Source of the DNA: JBDOQU01 sp039839375
GTDB lineage: Bacteria; Pseudomonadota; Alphaproteobacteria; DSM-16000; Inquilinaceae
DNA length: 64,000 nt
NCBI RefSeq assembly: GCF_039839375.1
Contig: NZ_JBDOQU010000019.1
Span: 1 to 64,000 of the forward strand
Reading direction: 5' to 3'
Part shown: positions 17,056 to 26,267 of the stretch, one piece after another
Position numbering within the stretch: position 1 is the first letter of the stretch
Layout of the letters: each line of letters starts with the position of its first letter
Made by a program: the position numbers and the translations under genes
The notes under the pieces: generated by a model
What the model was told of the DNA's origin: nothing
Databases searched by the model: none
The model's input: the letters and a program-made list of their open reading frames with translations, nothing else

Positions 17056-18224
17056 CCACCACAGACACCAGGCCCCTCAGCCTGGACATGCTGAAACGCC
17101 TGGTCGGATTCCCCACCGTCAGCCGCGACAGCAACCTGGATCTCATCCGCCATGTCGCGGACTATCTGGCCGGGCATGGCATCGATTCCCGGCTGACCTA
17201 TGACGACACCGGGCTGAAGGCGAACCTGTTCGCCACCATCGGGCCTGCCGACGTTCCGGGAGTCGTGCTTTCCGGCCATACCGACGTGGTGCCGGTCGAC
17301 GACCAGAATTGGAGCAGCGACCCGTTCGACCTGACGGAGAGGGAAGGTCGGGTCTACGGCCGGGGCGCGACCGACATGAAGGGCTTCGTCGCGGTGATAC
17401 TGGCCTTCGTCCCGCGCTTCGCTGCGGCGAACCTGAAGAAGCCGGTGCATCTCTCGCTCTCCTATGACGAAGAGATCGGCTGCATCGGCGTCCGCCGGCT
17501 GATCGACGATCTGCCCGCCCTGCCGGTCCGGCCGGAGATGTGCATCGTCGGCGAGCCGACGCGGATGCGGCTGATGCTGGCCCACAAGGGCAAGGTGAAC
17601 ATGCGCGTCCGGGTGCGCGGGTCGTCCTGCCATTCCTCGCTGGCCCCGCAGGGGGTGAACGCGGTGGAATATGCGGCGGAGCTGGTCTCCTTCCTGCGGC
17701 GGATGGCGCGGCGCAAGGCGGCGATGGGACCGTACGACCAGCTTTTCGACGTCGCCCACACCACCGTCCATACCGGCATCATCGCTGGCGGCACGGCGCT
17801 CAACATCGTGCCCAAGGATTGCCGCGTCGATTTCGAGATACGGGCCATCCCCCAGGACGATCTGGAGGAGATGGTGGCCGAGGTGAAGGCCTTCGCGGCG
17901 ACGGAGCTGGAGCCGGAGATGAAGGCGATCGATCCGGAGGCCGGCTTCAGCTGGGAGGTGATCTCCTCGATCCCCGGCCTGGATACGGAGCCGGACGCCG
18001 AGGTCGCCCAGATGGTCAGCCAACTCACCGGCCGGAACGATTTCGGCAAGGTCGCCTTCGGCACCGAAGGCGGGCTGTTCCAGAAGCGCGGCGGCATCCC
18101 GACCGTCATCTGTGGGCCCGGCGACATCGACCAGGCCCACAAGCCGGACGAATTCATCGAATTGTCCCAGCTCGCCGAATGCGAAGCCTTCATGGAAAGG
18201 CTGATCGAGCGTCTGGCGGCGTGA
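17052..18224 (+). CDS. M20 family deacylase, acetylornithine deacetylase (ArgE)-like
   Basis: 390 residues from a GTG at 17052 that overlaps the preceding TGA. Metal and catalytic residues of M20 peptidases are in order: H in S-G-H-T-D-V-V-P (about 78), D in R-G-A-T-D-M-K-G (about 110), E-E in S-Y-D-E-E-I-G (about 140), E in F-G-T-E-G-G (about 340) and H in Q-A-H-K-P-D-E-F (about 365). The ArgE subgroup hydrolyses N2-acetyl-ornithine. As the last gene of a peptide-importer operon it is more likely catabolic, taking an acyl group from an imported N-acyl amino acid. Confidence 0.9.
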   Translation: MTTTDTRPLSLDMLKRLVGFPTVSRDSNLDLIRHVADYLAGHGIDSRLTYDDTGLKANLFATIGPADVPGVVLSGHTDVVPVDDQNWSSDPFDLTEREGRVYGRGATDMKGFVAVILAFVPRFAAANLKKPVHLSLSYDEEIGCIGVRRLIDDLPALPVRPEMCIVGEPTRMRLMLAHKGKVNMRVRVRGSSCHSSLAPQGVNAVEYAAELVSFLRRMARRKAAMGPYDQLFDVAHTTVHTGIIAGGTALNIVPKDCRVDFEIRAIPQDDLEEMVAEVKAFAATELEPEMKAIDPEAGFSWEVISSIPGLDTEPDAEVAQMVSQLTGRNDFGKVAFGTEGGLFQKRGGIPTVICGPGDIDQAHKPDEFIELSQLAECEAFMERLIERLAA

Positions 18225-18231
18225 AGGCCGC

Positions 18232-19152
18232 CTAAACCGCCGACCGTTTGAGCGCGGCGGCGGGCTCCGCGATGGCGATGCCGCCGACGGTCTGGACGGA
18301 CAGGCTGCCCCGGCGGACGCCGGCGTCCAGACAGTCGGCCAGGCCGCGCCCGTCCAGCCACCCGTCGATGAAGCCGGCGTCGAAGGCGTCGCCCGCGCCG
18401 GTCGTGTCTATGGCGGTGGTGGGCGGAGCCGGTTTGCGGAAGCGACGGCCGCCGGCTTCCGCCACCGCGCCGTCCTTGCCCAGCTTGACGGCGGCGGCCG
18501 GGAAGCGTCCGGCCAGGATCGTCAGGGCTTCCTCCGCGTCCTCCGCGCCGGTTATCGCACTGGCCTCCTCCGCGTTGGGCAGGAAGATGTCCACCCCTGC
18601 GCAGCGTTCCATCAGGCCGGGATCGCCGATCAGCCGGTCATCCCAGCTCGGGTCCAGCGACACCGACAGGCCCTTCGCCTTGGCGCGGCGGACCAGATCC
18701 GGAATCTCATCCAGCGTCGCGTATTCTGCGATGTGAAGGTGCCGGACGCCGGGGGAGGAGAGGGCGGCGTCGAGCGTCGCGGGCAGCGCGCGCCCGGCCC
18801 TGCGGGAGAGGAAGCCGCGCTCCCCCTCCTGCACCATGGCGACGGTCAGTTGCGGGCCGGCGTCGGGCGCGCGTTCGACGAAGGCGAGGTCGACCCCGCT
18901 CCAGGACAAAGGCTGCTCCAGCGCGAGCGACAGCGGATCGACGCCCAGGCGTGAGACGAGCCGCGCCGGACGGCCGAGCGCGACCAGATGCGCCGCGACG
19001 ATGAACGCACCGCCGCCCGGCGTGATCGCCACATCCTCGGCGAACCGCTCGCGGCCCAGCGCCGGCAAGGCCTTCAGCCCCGTGAACACCAGATCGCAAT
19101 AGATGCGGCCGATCGAAAGAACGGCCCCACGGGAATTCCTGTCATTGCTCAT
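18232..19152 (-). CDS. PfkB/ribokinase-family sugar kinase
   Basis: A 306-residue kinase. The N-terminal sugar-binding part has G-R-I-Y-C-D-L and the G-G-G-A-F-I-V-A-A-H-L-V-A-L-G segment near 47-61. The second PfkB signature D-T-T-G-A-G-D-A-F-D-A-G-F, with the catalytic Asp in GAGD, is at about 250-262. ATGA overlap with the upstream ATPase gene. It is the last gene of the CUT1 operon and probably phosphorylates the product released by the lyase or deacetylase, or the imported sugar; the substrate is not readable from sequence. It converges with the M20 deacylase gene with seven bases between. Confidence 0.9.
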   Translation of the reverse strand: MSNDRNSRGAVLSIGRIYCDLVFTGLKALPALGRERFAEDVAITPGGGAFIVAAHLVALGRPARLVSRLGVDPLSLALEQPLSWSGVDLAFVERAPDAGPQLTVAMVQEGERGFLSRRAGRALPATLDAALSSPGVRHLHIAEYATLDEIPDLVRRAKAKGLSVSLDPSWDDRLIGDPGLMERCAGVDIFLPNAEEASAITGAEDAEEALTILAGRFPAAAVKLGKDGAVAEAGGRRFRKPAPPTTAIDTTGAGDAFDAGFIDGWLDGRGLADCLDAGVRRGSLSVQTVGGIAIAEPAAALKRSAV

Positions 19153-20252
19153 CGGCGGCCGAGCGCCCGTTCGTTTGCCTTGTCGAAAAAGTAGAGCGCC
19201 TCCGTCGAGGCCCGCACCTGCACGCGGTCGCCCGGCGAGGGGACGCCCTTGGGCGGGGCCGTGGCGATAAGCGGCGCGCCGTCCACCTCCAGATGCACCA
19301 GCGCCTCCGATCCCAGCGGCTCGATCACCGTGACCATGCCCTGGAGCGAGAGCGCACCGGTCCCGCCGTCGACCGGCGGGGCCACCGTCAAATCCTGCGG
19401 CCGGACGCCCAGCAGGATGTCCCGGCCCGCCACTGCTTCCCCGACCAGCGCGGACGCCGGAAGGGCTGCCTTCCGCCCGCCGATCTCGACGGAGGGCGCG
19501 CCGCCCTCTCCGGAAAGGCGCGCGGGCAGCAGGTTCATGGTCGGGCTGCCGATGAAGCGCGCTGTGAACACGTCGACGGGATTCTCATAGATCTCGGTCG
19601 GCGTGCCGACCTGCAGGATATGGCCGTCCCGCATCACGACGATCCGGTCGGCCAGCGTCATCGCCTCCACCTGGTCGTGGGTCACGAAGACGATGGTCGT
19701 GCCCAGCCGCTGGTGAAGCTTCTTGATCTCCAGCCGCATCTGGGCGCGAAGCTGCGCGTCCAGGTTGGACAGCGGCTCGTCGAACAGGAAGGCGGCGGGA
19801 TCGCGCACCATGGCGCGCCCGATCGCCACCCGCTGGCGCTGGCCGCCCGAAAGCTCGGCCGGGCGACGCTCCAGAAGATCCTCCAGCCCCAGGACCGCGG
19901 CCGTCTTCTCGATCCGCTCCCGCTTCTCCGCCGGGGACAGCTTCGCGGTATGGAGCCCGAACCCGATATTCTTCGCCACGCTCATATGCGGATAGATCGC
20001 ATAGTTCTGGAACACCATCGCGATGTTCCGCTCCTTGGGCTCGCGCTGGTTCACCACCTGCCCGTCGATCCGGATGTCGCCGCTGGAGATGTCCTCAAGC
20101 CCCGCGATCATCCTCAGCGTCGTCGACTTGCCGCAGCCCGATGGCCCGACCAGGACGACGAACTCCCCATCCTGCACCGTCAGGTCGATGCCGTGGACGG
20201 CGGTCACCTTGCCGTATTTCTTGACCAGCTTCGTCAGTTCGATGACGGCCAT
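19149..20252 (-). CDS. ABC transporter ATP-binding protein, UgpC/MsmK/MalK type
   Basis: A 367-residue ATPase with Walker A G-P-S-G-C-G-K-S-T (about 36-44), Q-loop F-Q-N-Y-A-I-Y-P-H-M, signature L-S-G-G-Q-R-Q-R, Walker B A-F-L-F-D-E-P-L-S-N-L-D and switch H in V-T-H-D-Q. A C-terminal TOBE/MalK regulatory domain (about 240-360) contains L-G-V-R-P-Q-D-L. This type energises CUT1 carbohydrate importers. Start and upstream stop overlap. Confidence 0.93.
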   Translation of the reverse strand: MAVIELTKLVKKYGKVTAVHGIDLTVQDGEFVVLVGPSGCGKSTTLRMIAGLEDISSGDIRIDGQVVNQREPKERNIAMVFQNYAIYPHMSVAKNIGFGLHTAKLSPAEKRERIEKTAAVLGLEDLLERRPAELSGGQRQRVAIGRAMVRDPAAFLFDEPLSNLDAQLRAQMRLEIKKLHQRLGTTIVFVTHDQVEAMTLADRIVVMRDGHILQVGTPTEIYENPVDVFTARFIGSPTMNLLPARLSGEGGAPSVEIGGRKAALPASALVGEAVAGRDILLGVRPQDLTVAPPVDGGTGALSLQGMVTVIEPLGSEALVHLEVDGAPLIATAPPKGVPSPGDRVQVRASTEALYFFDKANERALGRR

Positions 20253-21745
20253 TATTCCTCTCCCATCAGGGCTGCGAAGCGGTCGGACCGCTCCCTCGCG
20301 GCCGTCTTCTCATGCTCTTCCGCCGCGCGCGCCGTCTCGTCGAAGCCGGAAAGCCGGCTGCGGTAGCCGTCCAGCGCGGCGGCAAGCGGCTTCGGCGCCG
20401 GGCCGCCGAAACGGTCGCGGACGGCGACGAAATGTTCCGGCGACACGATCTCCGCGAAGGTTCCGGCGTCGATCGCGGAAGGGCGGCCGACAGCCTTTTC
20501 GAAGGTTCGGATAAACGGCTCGTAGCCGTCCGCGCCCAGATCGCCCGCCTTCTCCGTCACCGCCCGCGCCACGGCCGCCGCGACTTCATGGGCCTCCCGG
20601 AAGGAAAGCCCCTCCCGCCGCACCAGGCTGTCGGCCAGTTCGGTGATGGTGACGGCGCTGCGGCGGATATTCTCCGCCACCCGGGCTTCGTTGACGCGCA
20701 GATCGGCGACCAGCGCCGCCAGCAGGTCCAGCACGCGGGAGGCGGAGCGGAACGCCTCGTATCCCATCGCCTGCGTCTCGCCCTCGCTGTCGTTCATGTC
20801 GGTGAAGGGCGTGTTGTGCATCACCGTCAGCATGGCGTGCGCACGGCCGGCAGTCTGGGAGGCGAGATGGCGCAGATGCTCGATCGGCACCGGATTGCGC
20901 TTCTGCGGCATGATCGAGGATATCTGGACGAAGGCGTTGGGCACGTAGATCTGCCCGACCTCGAAGCTGGTCCAGAACTGAAGGTCCTGGATCGGCCGGC
21001 CCAGATGCAGGAACATCAGCTCCATCGCGCCATAGGTCGCCGTCACATAATCCACGGCCGCAATGCAGCTATAGGAGTTCTCCAGCGGCCGGCTGAATCC
21101 CAGCAGCGTCGCCACGCGCTCCCGGTCGATCGGAAAGCCGGAGGTCGTGATCGCCGCCGCTCCCATGGGGCAGAGGTCGACGATCCGCCGCGCGTCCTCA
21201 ACCCGTTCGATATCCCGTAGCAGCACCTCGATCACCGCCGACAGATAATGCCCGAAGGTCGTCGGCTGCGCCGGCTGGCCGTGAGTGTAGGCGACGATCA
21301 GCGTCCCGGCCTGCCGCTCCGCGGCGTCGATCAGCGTCGCCGCCAGATGGCGCGCCTTGCCCAGCAGAAGGTCGATCTCCGCCTTCAGCGCCAGCTTGAA
21401 CAGCGTGTGGTCGATGTCGTTGCGTGACCGGGCGGTGTGCAGCCGGCCGGCGATGTCGGGTCCCAGCCGCCTTTTCAGCTCGGCTTCGATCAGGAAGAAG
21501 AAATCCTCCACCTCGCCGGTATAGGTGAGGTCGGCGACATTCACCTCCCGGTCGATCGCGTCCAGCGCGCGGGCGATCTCCCGAGCCTGCCGGTGGTCGA
21601 GGATCCCGGTCTCCGCAAGCATGATCAGATGGGCGCGGTCGATCGCCCTGAACCCGTCCACATGATGCGCCTTCGCGCCGTCGAACAGCGGCCGGAGGAC
21701 GGTCTCCTTGTAGACCGGGTCGGGAAAGCGGCTGTCGTCCTTCAT
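20252..21745 (-). CDS. argininosuccinate lyase / fumarase superfamily enzyme
   Basis: 497 residues from the ATG at 21745 (overlapping the permease stop). The superfamily signature S-S-I-M-P-Q-K-R-N-P is at about 268-277, the second conserved region has H-T-A-R-S-R-N-D-I-D-H-T near 110, and the catalytic T-H-G-Q-P-A-Q-P-T near 150. These are argininosuccinate-lyase-like features. The setting inside a sugar-type ABC operon, with no other arginine genes, argues for a catabolic C-N (or C-O) lyase that splits an imported amino-dicarboxylate conjugate and releases fumarate, rather than arginine synthesis. EDDS lyase is a family precedent for such activity. Exact substrate unknown. Confidence 0.82.
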   Translation of the reverse strand: MKDDSRFPDPVYKETVLRPLFDGAKAHHVDGFRAIDRAHLIMLAETGILDHRQAREIARALDAIDREVNVADLTYTGEVEDFFFLIEAELKRRLGPDIAGRLHTARSRNDIDHTLFKLALKAEIDLLLGKARHLAATLIDAAERQAGTLIVAYTHGQPAQPTTFGHYLSAVIEVLLRDIERVEDARRIVDLCPMGAAAITTSGFPIDRERVATLLGFSRPLENSYSCIAAVDYVTATYGAMELMFLHLGRPIQDLQFWTSFEVGQIYVPNAFVQISSIMPQKRNPVPIEHLRHLASQTAGRAHAMLTVMHNTPFTDMNDSEGETQAMGYEAFRSASRVLDLLAALVADLRVNEARVAENIRRSAVTITELADSLVRREGLSFREAHEVAAAVARAVTEKAGDLGADGYEPFIRTFEKAVGRPSAIDAGTFAEIVSPEHFVAVRDRFGGPAPKPLAAALDGYRSRLSGFDETARAAEEHEKTAARERSDRFAALMGEE

Positions 21746-22611
21746 CCCTTGAGTCCCGCCAGCATGACGCCGCGCACGATATAGCGTTGCAGCAGAAGGA
21801 AGACGACCAGGGTCGGGATCGTCGCCAGGCTGGCGCCGGTCATGATCTTCTCCCATTGGATGGCCTGCTCCACGGCGAAGCTCGCCAGCCCGACGGGCAG
21901 CGTGTAAAGCTCCTTGCTGGTGGTGACGATCAGCGGCCAGAGGAAAGCAGTCCAGTTGCCCAGGAAGGTGAAGATCGCCAGCGCCGACAGGGCCGGCGTC
22001 ACCAGCGGCATGGCGATCCGCCACCAGATCTGGAACTCATTCAGCCCGTCGATGCGCGCCGCCTCGATGAAATCGTCGGGCACCGTCTCGAAGAACTGCT
22101 TCATCAGGAAGGTGCCGAAAGCGGTCATCATGCCGGGGAACATGATGCCCCAATAGCTGTCCAGCCAGCCGAAATCCCGCGCCATCAGATACCAGGGGAT
22201 GACCAGCATCTCCGTCGGGATCATCAGGGTCGACAGGATGGCGATGAAGACGACGTACCGGCCCCGGAAGCGGTATTTCGCCAGCGTGTAGCCGACCAGG
22301 CTGTCGAAGAAGACGTTCGACAGGGTGACGATGGTGGCGATGCCCATGGAGTTGACGAACCAGCGCAGGAACCGCCCGTCGGCCAGCACGTCGACATAGT
22401 TGGCGAACGTCACGTCCTGCGGGATGAGGCGCAGGTCGTAGACGTCGGCCGCCGGCTTCAGCGAGGTGGAGAGCATGAACGCCAGCGGCGTGATCATGAT
22501 CAGCCCGCCGATGAACAGCAGCGTCCAGGCGACGATACGGCCGGGTGACGGCATCCTGACGCCCAGGAACCGGTCGCCGGTTGTGACGAGCGTGTCGGTA
22601 GCGGCGGTCAT
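21742..22611 (-). CDS. CUT1 ABC transporter permease, MalG/UgpE type
   Basis: A 289-residue permease with about six helices. It has the MalG-type N-terminal segment at 28-48, the L-M-I-P-T-E-M-L-V-I-P region near 125 and the EAA loop E-A-A-R-I-D-G-L-N-E-F-Q-I-W-W-R-I-A-M-P-L near 185-205. Its stop overlaps the lyase start, and it lies next to the MalF-type partner, one base downstream. Confidence 0.93.
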   Translation of the reverse strand: MTAATDTLVTTGDRFLGVRMPSPGRIVAWTLLFIGGLIMITPLAFMLSTSLKPAADVYDLRLIPQDVTFANYVDVLADGRFLRWFVNSMGIATIVTLSNVFFDSLVGYTLAKYRFRGRYVVFIAILSTLMIPTEMLVIPWYLMARDFGWLDSYWGIMFPGMMTAFGTFLMKQFFETVPDDFIEAARIDGLNEFQIWWRIAMPLVTPALSALAIFTFLGNWTAFLWPLIVTTSKELYTLPVGLASFAVEQAIQWEKIMTGASLATIPTLVVFLLLQRYIVRGVMLAGLKG

Positions 22612-22612
22612 G

Positions 22613-23551
22613 TCAGCGATCCCTCAGGATGCGGAGCTGGACGAGGGAGATCACCAGCAGGACGATGAAGAGCACGACCGTCTGGGCGGCCGCATAGCCC
22701 ATCTCGAAGGAACTGAAGGCGGTCTGGTAGATCAGCAGCACCAGCGGCTTGGTGGAGTTGAGGGGGCCGCCCGGATCGTTGGAGGTCATGTTGTAGACCT
22801 GGTCGAAGATCCGCAGGAACCCGATCGAGGAGAAGACGACCAGGAAGACGATGGTCGGCTTCAAGAGAGGCAGGGTGATCCGCGTCAGGATGGTCCAGTC
22901 GGACACCCCGTCGATGCGCGCCGCCTCGTAATAGGTGGACGGGATCGCCCGCAGCCCGGCCATGAAGATCACGATCTGGAAGCCCAGCCCCGCCCAGACC
23001 GCCGGTGCCAGGACTGCCGGCAGGGCCTGTGTCGTGGATCGCAGGAAGGGCTGTTGCGGCAGGCCGAGGCTCGCCAGCACATCGTTGATGAGGCCGATGG
23101 GCACGGGCTGATAGAACCAGCGCCAGACCCAGGCCATCGCGGCTGCCGTCGTCAGGAACGGCAGGAAATAGAGCGCCCGGATGAAGCCGTGCATGAAGCG
23201 CACGCGGTCCAGGTAATAGGCTACCGTGAAGGAGATCAGCAGGCTGACCGGCGTGCCGAGAATGAGGTAGGCGAAGGTGTTCCGGAAGACTTCCCAGAAC
23301 ACCGGATCCTGCGCCAGCCGCATGTAGTTGTCGAAGCCGATATAGCCCGGCGGCCGGAACAGGTTCCAGTCGGTGAGCGACAGGCGAAACGCATCCAGCG
23401 TCGGCCAGAACCGGATCACCGAATAGAAGAGGACGGGCAGGGCGAGGAAGGTCCACGCCCAGACCACCTGCTTCTGACGCAACGAGAGGCGGCGCCAGGC
23501 TCGGCCTCGGAGCGACGTATGCCCGGCCCCGCCTTTCGTTTCGTCGGTCAT
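22613..23551 (-). CDS. CUT1 ABC transporter permease, MalF/UgpA type
   Basis: A 312-residue permease with six helices: N-terminal helix at 28-48, then the MalF-type Y-x-G-F-D-N-Y segment near 70 and the EAA loop Y-E-A-A-R-I-D-G-V-S-D-W-T-I-L-T-R-I-T-L-P-L-L near 200-220. It pairs with the MalG-type permease. It follows the binding-protein gene by 13 bases. Confidence 0.93.
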   Translation of the reverse strand: MTDETKGGAGHTSLRGRAWRRLSLRQKQVVWAWTFLALPVLFYSVIRFWPTLDAFRLSLTDWNLFRPPGYIGFDNYMRLAQDPVFWEVFRNTFAYLILGTPVSLLISFTVAYYLDRVRFMHGFIRALYFLPFLTTAAAMAWVWRWFYQPVPIGLINDVLASLGLPQQPFLRSTTQALPAVLAPAVWAGLGFQIVIFMAGLRAIPSTYYEAARIDGVSDWTILTRITLPLLKPTIVFLVVFSSIGFLRIFDQVYNMTSNDPGGPLNSTKPLVLLIYQTAFSSFEMGYAAAQTVVLFIVLLVISLVQLRILRDR

Positions 23552-23564
23552 GACGCTTGCAACC

Positions 23565-24824
23565 CTACTGAGCGTAATAGGCGTCGAGCAGTTCCTGCTC
23601 GGCCTCGGCGGCCTGGGTCAGCGATTCCTGCGGATCCTGGCCCTCGATCAGGATGCGGTTGGTCATGTCGATCGTGACCTGGCGCTGGGCGGCCTCATCC
23701 ACGAACAGGGTGGTGTGGGCGTAGTCGAGCGCCTTGAGGAAGGGGCCATAGATCGGGTCGGACAGGTTCTCCTCCGTCAGCGCGACCTCGCGCCGGGCCG
23801 GAAGCTCGCCGACCACGTCCAGCCACAGTTGCATCGCCTCAGGGGAGGAAATGTAGGTCAGGAACTTGACGGCCGCCTCCAACTCCTCGCCTTCCGCCTG
23901 GGCGGTGATGGCGTTGGCCCAGTAGCTGGCGTAGTTCGACCGCAGCCCGTCGGCGTTGGCCGGCAGTTCCGTCACGCCCCATTCGAAGCTGTCGATCGTC
24001 TCGAACGATCCCAGCCGGAAGGTGCCGTCGATGGTCATGGCGGCGCGTCCGGCGCGGAAGGCGGCCTGCGCCTCGTCCATGAAGCCGACCTGCCCGACCT
24101 CGTGTTCGGTCTGAAGGTCGATATAGAACTGGAGCGCCTCCAGCCCCGCCTCGCTGTCATAGGTCACGGTGCGGTAATTGTCGGCATAGGGCTCGCCGCC
24201 GAACTGGCGGACCAGCACCTCTCGCCACCATTGATGGTCCTGCCCGGCCATGTCCATGGCGAGGCCGGCGGAGATCATGTTGCCGGCGGAATCGAACTGC
24301 ACGGTCTGCTTGGCCGCGGCGACGAACTCCTCCAGGGTCTGGGGCGGGTTCTCCGGGTCCAGGCCGGCCTCTTCGAACAGCGTCTTGTTGTAGAAGAGGG
24401 CGAGCGACCGGACGGCCGTGGGCAGCCCGTAATATTCGCCGTCTCGCTTCATCGCCTCGACGATCGGGAAGAACTCCGTCTCGATCATCTCATGCGGGAA
24501 GGCGTCCTGCGGCAGCGGCTGGACGATGCCGGCATTCACGAAATTGTCCAACCAGCCATAGAAGAGCTGGACCACGTCAGGCCCGATGCCGGCGATGGAC
24601 GCGGCGGCGACCTTGGTCTGATAGTCGGCGTAGGGGAAGGTGGTGTGAACGACGGTGATGTCCGGGTTCTCGGCCTCGAACCGCTCGATCAACTGGTCCA
24701 TCGCGTCGACGCGCGTCTCATAGACATACTGCCAGTATTCGATCTCGACCGCCTGGGCCGCTGTCGTCGTCATGAGGCCGACGCCAAGGCCTAGGCCCAT
24801 AAGTATTCCGCGATTGCCACGCAT
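23565..24824 (-). CDS. CUT1 ABC transporter sugar-type substrate-binding protein
   Basis: 419 residues from the ATG at 24824, which has an AGGGAGGAC ribosome site; an upstream in-frame start is not supported. A signal peptide ends near residue 22 (TTAAQA). The fold of SBP_bac_1 proteins follows: I-E-Y-W-Q-Y at the start of the mature chain, I-E-R-F-E-A-E-N-P-D-I-T-V, Y-A-D-Y-Q-T-K-V and a G-P-D-V-V-Q-L segment. First gene of a six-gene leftward operon (binding protein, two permeases, lyase, ATPase, kinase). Ligand class by homology is a sugar, glycerol-phosphate or related polyol conjugate. Confidence 0.92.
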   Translation of the reverse strand: MRGNRGILMGLGLGVGLMTTTAAQAVEIEYWQYVYETRVDAMDQLIERFEAENPDITVVHTTFPYADYQTKVAAASIAGIGPDVVQLFYGWLDNFVNAGIVQPLPQDAFPHEMIETEFFPIVEAMKRDGEYYGLPTAVRSLALFYNKTLFEEAGLDPENPPQTLEEFVAAAKQTVQFDSAGNMISAGLAMDMAGQDHQWWREVLVRQFGGEPYADNYRTVTYDSEAGLEALQFYIDLQTEHEVGQVGFMDEAQAAFRAGRAAMTIDGTFRLGSFETIDSFEWGVTELPANADGLRSNYASYWANAITAQAEGEELEAAVKFLTYISSPEAMQLWLDVVGELPARREVALTEENLSDPIYGPFLKALDYAHTTLFVDEAAQRQVTIDMTNRILIEGQDPQESLTQAAEAEQELLDAYYAQ

Positions 24825-24948
24825 TCCGATTGTCCTCCCTGTCGGGGCGCACGGATGCTTCCCCGCGCGCGGTTTTTCTGCAACTCGCCCTTCCCGGGGC
24901 TGAACCCCCGAGACTGAACCAGCGTGTCGCGGAGGGCGGGGCGGAGTC

Positions 24949-24978
24949 AATAAATTAAATCACTTGAGTTGAGTTATT
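24949..24978. promoter_or_regulatory. imperfect 30-bp palindrome, probable ROK-regulator operator
   Basis: AATAAATTAAATCAC and its partner TTGAGTTGAGTTATT match at 11 of 15 positions as inverted repeats. The element is the most AT-rich part of the 207-base gap between the divergent CUT1 operon and the ROK gene. NagC/XylR-type ROK regulators bind AT-rich palindromes, so this is a natural site for control of both directions. Confidence 0.5.
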
Positions 24979-25031
24979 TCTTTTCGCATCCTTTCGTGAG
25001 CTGACATTACGCCGGCACAAACGGGACGATC

Positions 25032-26267
25032 ATGGTCAGAAAACGAAACGGACGTGCCGGCGGGCTGGCGATCGGCAATAATCCGGGACGCAGCCGGTCG
25101 CACAATCGGCGCGTCGTGCTGGAGGCGATCAGGCTGCACGGGCCGGCCGGACGGGCGGAGATCGCGCGCCTCAGTCACCTCACCGCGCAGGCTGTCTCCA
25201 ACATCGCCGGAGAGCTGATCGAGGAAGGGCTTCTGATCGAACAGGGCCGGCTGCGGACGGGCAGGGGCCAGCCGCCCGTCCAGCTTGCGGTCAATCCCGA
25301 TGGCGGCACGACCGTCGGGGTGGAGATCGCCGCCGACCACATCGTCATGGTGCTGGTCGATCTTGCCGGCAACAAGCGGGCGGAACGCTTCATCGCCGCG
25401 CCCAACGCCGATCCGGCGCACACCCTTCCCCTTTTGACGGATGGAATCGCGGAACTCCGCCAGAACGGGACGGGAACCGTTGGCCGGTCGCTCGGCATCG
25501 GCGTGGTCATGCCGGGCCCGTTCGAGATCGAGGGGTTGAGCTCCGTCGGTCCCACGACCCTGCCGGGCTGGGCCGGGATCGACGCCGCCTCGGTCATCGC
25601 GGAGGCGACGGGCGAGGCCGTTACGGTGGAGAACGACGCGACCGCCGCCGCGGTGGGAGAACGGCTCCACGGCGTCGCCCGGGACGTGCGCGATTTCTGC
25701 CTCGTCTATTTCGGCGTCGGCCTCGGGCTCGGTATCGTCGTCGACGGCAGGCCCTATCGCGGCGCCTTCGGCAATGCAGGGGAGGTGGGACACCTGACCG
25801 TAGTCCCGAACGGCAAGCCCTGCTTCTGCGGCAACCGGGGCTGCCTGGAGCGCTACGCGTCGCTTTATGCCCTTCAGGAACGGTTCAGGGAATCCGGCCG
25901 CGCGCTTACCGACCTATCCGACCTCCATCGCACCGGCGATCCGCTGCTGCTGGATTGGCTGGACGAGGCGGCGCGCCATCTGGCGCCGATGGTCGCGTTG
26001 CTGGAGAATCTGTTCGATCCCCAGACCGTCATTTTCGCCGGCACGCTTCCCGATGTGGTCATCGATGCGCTGATCGACCGCATGACTCCGCTTCCCCTCT
26101 CCGTCGCTAGCCGCCGCCGCGCGATGGCCCGCGTGATGCGCGGGGAATCCGGCCAGTACGCCGCCGCCTTGGGGGCGGCTGCCCTGCCGCTTCTGGAGAC
26201 CCTCACCCCCAAGCTCGATATGGCGCCGGTCGCCGTGAAAGGAGATGCCCATGCCGTCGGATCGTGA
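25032..26267 (+). CDS. ROK-family transcriptional regulator (NagC/XylR type)
   Basis: A 411-residue protein. An N-terminal winged helix-turn-helix (about residues 20-75: N-R-R-V-V-L-E-A-I ... G-P-A-G-R-A-E-I-A-R-L-S-H-L-T-A-Q-A-V-S-N) is followed by a ROK domain with the zinc motif C-F-C-G-N-R-G-C-L-E near 268-277 and a sugar-binding G-E-V-G-H segment before it. The family represses sugar uptake operons until a sugar binds. It is divergent from the CUT1 operon and overlaps the PIG-L gene, which implies it controls both in response to the imported compound or a breakdown product. Confidence 0.9.
   Translation: MVRKRNGRAGGLAIGNNPGRSRSHNRRVVLEAIRLHGPAGRAEIARLSHLTAQAVSNIAGELIEEGLLIEQGRLRTGRGQPPVQLAVNPDGGTTVGVEIAADHIVMVLVDLAGNKRAERFIAAPNADPAHTLPLLTDGIAELRQNGTGTVGRSLGIGVVMPGPFEIEGLSSVGPTTLPGWAGIDAASVIAEATGEAVTVENDATAAAVGERLHGVARDVRDFCLVYFGVGLGLGIVVDGRPYRGAFGNAGEVGHLTVVPNGKPCFCGNRGCLERYASLYALQERFRESGRALTDLSDLHRTGDPLLLDWLDEAARHLAPMVALLENLFDPQTVIFAGTLPDVVIDALIDRMTPLPLSVASRRRAMARVMRGESGQYAAALGAAALPLLETLTPKLDMAPVAVKGDAHAVGS

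Noticed and set aside
20252..21745. Biosynthetic argininosuccinate lyase (argH)
   Set aside because: It is embedded in a CUT1 importer operon with no arginine genes; the superfamily signature alone does not define the substrate, so no gene symbol was given.
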